A DNA stretch of 8,541 bases from Microbacteriaceae bacterium. Its GTDB lineage: Bacteria; Actinomycetota; Actinomycetes; Actinomycetales; Microbacteriaceae. The first letter of the stretch is position 1. Each line of letters begins with the position of its first letter. Location: assembly GCA_025463665.1 (NCBI GenBank), contig JAODAY010000284.1, forward strand, positions 1 through 8,541, in the 5' to 3' direction. Made by a program: the position numbers and the translations under genes. The notes below the pieces were generated by a model that made no database searches, had not been told where the DNA came from, and was given only the letters and a program-made list of their open reading frames with translations. Shown piece after piece: positions 6,396-8,541 of the stretch.

Positions 6396-7312
6396 CGTGT
6401 CGCCTCCTGCTGGTTGAGCACGCCGTGCGTGGCGGCAAGGGAATCGTCTCGCTCGCCCGTCTCGAATCGCGACACGAGGTCCAGGTAGATGTCTTCGAGG
6501 CTCGGTCGCACCACCTCGAGCCCGAAGACCTCACGGCCGCCGTTGTCGCTCACGAGGCGCGCGACGAATGTCGCCGGTTCCGCTGTGCGCTGTTCGCGTC
6601 GGGCGCCGTTCTCGAGCCAGCGGACGACGGGCACGCGTGCTTCCGCGCCGCCGATGGCATCGATCGTGCCGATGTCGATGAGTGCGCCGCCGGCGATGAT
6701 GCCCGCGCGGTCGCCGAGTGCGGCGGCCTCGTCGAGATAGTGGGTGGTGAGCAAAATCGTCGTGCCGTCGTTTTTCAATTCCCGGATGAGCCCCCAGAAC
6801 TGTCGGCGCGCCTCGGGATCGAATCCCGTGGTCGGCTCGTCCAGGAAGAGCAGCTCCGGGCCGCCGATGATGCCGAGGGCCACGTCGACCCGGCGGCGCT
6901 GGCCGCCGGAGAGTTTGCGCATGAGCGTCTTGTGCTGCTGCTCCAGGCCGACCGCGGCCAGCACCTCGTCGACGTCGCGCGGGTGAGGGTAGATGCCGGC
7001 GAAGTGGGTGAGTTGCTCGCGCACCGTCACGTTGCCGCTCTCGCCGCTCGACTGCAGCACGATCCCGAGCCGGGCCTTCCAGGCGAGGCCGCCCGTGCCC
7101 GGGTCGACGCCGAGCACGCTCGTCTCGCCGGAGGTGCGGTCGCGGTAGCCCTCGAGAATCTCGATCGTGGTGCTCTTGCCGGCACCGTTGGGTCCGAGCA
7201 GCGCGAACGTCTCACCGTGGGCGATGTCGAAGCTGACCCCGTCGAGGGCGACGAACTTGCCGTAGCGCTTGCGCAGGTCACGAACGCTGACCGCGACATC
7301 CGAATTGATCAT
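6392..7312 (-). CDS. ABC transporter ATP-binding protein (DrrA/CcmA-like exporter)
   Basis: This 306-residue ATPase powers the permease encoded just downstream. All nucleotide-binding motifs are intact: Walker A GPNGAGKST (40-48), Q-loop Q87, signature LSGGQ (134-138), Walker B LLFLDEP (154-160, with D158 and E159) and H-loop H191 in LLTTHYLDEA. The region after about 225 resembles the small C-terminal domain common in drug- and lipid-exporting DrrA-type ATPases. The ATG at 7312 has no clear Shine-Dalgarno sequence. A weak -10-like CAGAGT lies 6 bases upstream (7319-7324 on the opposite strand), so this gene may be translated from a leaderless mRNA and may open the five-gene operon. Its TGA overlaps the permease ATG. 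Assignment to an export-type ABC system is firm; the substrate is unknown. Confidence 0.95.
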   Translation of the reverse strand: MINSDVAVSVRDLRKRYGKFVALDGVSFDIAHGETFALLGPNGAGKSTTIEILEGYRDRTSGETSVLGVDPGTGGLAWKARLGIVLQSSGESGNVTVREQLTHFAGIYPHPRDVDEVLAAVGLEQQHKTLMRKLSGGQRRRVDVALGIIGGPELLFLDEPTTGFDPEARRQFWGLIRELKNDGTTILLTTHYLDEAAALGDRAGIIAGGALIDIGTIDAIGGAEARVPVVRWLENGARREQRTAEPATFVARLVSDNGGREVFGLEVVRPSLEDIYLDLVSRFETGERDDSLAATHGVLNQQEATR

Positions 7313-7400
7313 GGGACCACTCTGGCCCCACCTCGGGCTTCACAACAGCGGTGCACCGGTGGGCCGGCGGGTCAACCGATCGGTGGATGGGGCGCCCGTC
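7313..7400 (-). promoter_or_regulatory. Intergenic spacer with palindromes, candidate promoter/operator of the ABC-two-component operon
   Basis: This 88-bp gap is the longest gene-free stretch in the right block. It contains three perfect palindromes: CGGTGCACCG (7349-7358), the overlapping CACCGGTG (7354-7361), and ACCGATCGGT (7375-7384). On the minus strand TTGACC lies at 7370-7375 but has no -10 box at normal spacing; CAGAGT (7319-7324) is a poor -10 that would start a leaderless mRNA at the ATPase ATG. No T-tract terminator for the upstream membrane-protein gene is visible, so read-through is also possible. Short palindromes are common in GC-rich DNA, so this is only a candidate control region. 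Confidence 0.3.
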
Positions 7401-8541
7401 TCACCTGGAGTGCCCTCTCCGCCGGCGCGATTTCAGGATTCGTGCGGCCTGACGGGGATCGGCCTGCCGCAGGGGGGAGTCATAGAGCGGGTCGCGGCCG
7501 TTCTTCCAGATCGAGGCGATCAGATAGACGCCCAGCACGAGCGCGGCGGCGGCGATCGAGGCGAGAACGGTCGCCGAGGCGGTGTCCGGCGTGTAGTACA
7601 CGGCGTCGACGGGAGCGAAGAAGAGAAGACTGCCGGTGAGGAGGCCGCCGGCGATGGCGATGGGATAGTGCTCGGCACCGCCCGTCACGGCGCCCCAGCG
7701 CTTCTTCGTGCTGTCGTCGACCGGGCGCTTGATAGTGCCGCGCAGGATCGTGCGGTAGAGAAGCTTCTTGAGCAGCGACGATGCGATCGCCCCGACGATG
7801 ATGCCGAGGACCACGGCGTACGCGGCCCGCGCGGTCTCGAAATCCATGCCAGGGGAGTACGGCCAGGCGACAGGATCGCCGTCGGGCACGTTGTCGTTCA
7901 GGTCGCCGGCTTCGATTCGCTCGACGGCCATCGCCGGGAGGGAGATCACGGCGGCCAGCACGGCGAGCGGGACGAGCACGCTGAGACCATGCAAGACGAG
8001 CGACAGCGGCTTCACCCGCACCACGGTGCTCTTCGCCGGCCCGAAGTACTCGGCGCTTCTCGCGTCGAAGTCGGTGCGCCTGGCGAGGATGTACATGATT
8101 GCCGCCGCGGCGAGACAGAACAGCATCCCGATCGGGGCGACCATGATCGTCGTCGATTCGTCGGGGTCCGCCCCGATCAGCGTCGCCGCGTCCTGGCCGG
8201 CCCCGGTGATCCACAGCACGGCGGCCGCAAGGAGCACGGTCTCCGCGGTGAAGAGCAGTACGCAGGCGCCGGCGATCCGGCGCCGCAGCCGGTGACCAGC
8301 ACTCTTGTAGGCGAGCGAGAACCCGGCCGCGGGCAGCACGAGGGCGCCGAACAGAATCGAGACCGTGCCGTTGTCGTCGGGGAACGCGGCGGAGTTCAGC
8401 CGCCACATGGTCAGAAAGTCCGGACCGATCGTCGGTAGCAGTTGCGGGAGCATCGAGAACCCGAGAACGACAACGCCGGCCAGCACAACGACGAGACCGA
8501 GCACCACTTGCGCTGGCCCGTAGGAGGAGAATTCGGCTGCC
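7401..8541 (-). CDS. Multi-pass membrane protein of unknown function, 5' end cut by window edge
   Basis: I do not recognise this family. The frame stays open from its TGA (7401-7403) to the edge of the window, giving at least 379 residues. A GTG at 8507 could start it, but it has no ribosome-binding site and sits directly at a membrane segment; 11 in-frame codons precede it (AAEFSSYGPAQ), so the true start is probably just outside. Counting from the first complete codon, hydrophobic segments lie near 13-33, 60-78, 90-111, 131-153, 179-206, 237-259, 292-310 and 320-344, about eight in all. Loops include an acidic one (about 209-232, rich in Asp and Pro) and a basic Lys/Arg loop (256-281). The C terminus ends in an Arg-rich tail (KSRRRRGHSR). 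No enzyme motif is evident. It reads in the same direction as the ABC operon, 88 bp upstream of it, and could be a separate unit. Confidence 0.75.
   Translation of the reverse strand, partial: AAEFSSYGPAQVVLGLVVVLAGVVVLGFSMLPQLLPTIGPDFLTMWRLNSAAFPDDNGTVSILFGALVLPAAGFSLAYKSAGHRLRRRIAGACVLLFTAETVLLAAAVLWITGAGQDAATLIGADPDESTTIMVAPIGMLFCLAAAAIMYILARRTDFDARSAEYFGPAKSTVVRVKPLSLVLHGLSVLVPLAVLAAVISLPAMAVERIEAGDLNDNVPDGDPVAWPYSPGMDFETARAAYAVVLGIIVGAIASSLLKKLLYRTILRGTIKRPVDDSTKKRWGAVTGGAEHYPIAIAGGLLTGSLLFFAPVDAVYYTPDTASATVLASIAAAALVLGVYLIASIWKNGRDPLYDSPLRQADPRQAARILKSRRRRGHSR

Noticed and set aside
6769..6785. T-rich tract that might mark a terminator
   Set aside because: It lies inside the ATPase coding region between Walker B and the H-loop and has no hairpin beside it.
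7370..7375. TTGACC on the minus strand as a -35 box for the ABC operon
   Set aside because: At 16-18 bases spacing the would-be -10 reads ACCGCT or similar, without TAnnnT, so it is not called as a promoter.
6425..7639. A 404-codon + strand frame across the ATPase gene and the spacer
   Set aside because: It runs through a gene with all ABC motifs intact on the other strand and has no recognisable domain or ribosome-binding site.
7269..8438. A 389-codon + strand frame opposite the membrane protein
   Set aside because: The product is His/Arg/Asp/Gly-rich with no hydrophobic core or motif; the minus-strand frame gives regular membrane segments with charged loops.

Overview
The window is high-GC DNA with dense, overlapping genes, GTG starts and conserved actinobacterial gene content. 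It most likely comes from an actinomycete of the Micrococcales, perhaps Microbacteriaceae; the family is my inference and no rRNA gene is present to test it. Nine protein genes are visible, eight complete and one cut by the right edge. They form two converging blocks that meet near 2097-2132.

Left block (+ strand, 1-2096). A strong intrinsic terminator (29-60) closes an upstream unit outside the window. A promoter with a good -10 box (109-114) then appears to drive a leaderless operon: a HadA-like MaoC-fold dehydratase subunit (121-567), a HadB-like subunit carrying the catalytic D-x-N-x-x-H motif (567-986), and murB (990-2096), the flavoenzyme that makes UDP-N-acetylmuramate. A 14-bp perfect palindrome lies where the -35 box should be, and an 8-bp-stem hairpin covers the junction between the HadB-like gene and murB. 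The block links an acyl-chain dehydratase pair to peptidoglycan precursor synthesis.

Right block (- strand, 8541-2133). Reading leftward: a multi-pass membrane protein of unknown function (partial, 7401-8541), an 88-bp spacer with several palindromes, then five tightly packed genes: ABC ATPase (6392-7312), ABC-2 permease (5559-6395), NarL-family sensor kinase (4300-5559), LuxR/NarL response regulator (3683-4303) and a beta-lactamase-fold serine hydrolase (2133-3644). The first three junctions overlap by 4, 1 and 4 bases and the last has a 38-base gap with a good ribosome-binding site, so this is almost certainly one operon. It resembles known antimicrobial or lipid-stress sensing and export modules (for example the linearmycin-resistance type of NarL two-component system plus ABC-2 exporter), with an unusual serine hydrolase as last member.

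The less expected signals are at DNA level: eight copies of GGATGYCGC in different reading frames and in non-coding DNA, a tandem 20-bp repeat between the converging genes whose only two differences preserve a base pair, and the hairpin at the murB start. I see no mobile element, CRISPR array, tRNA or rRNA.
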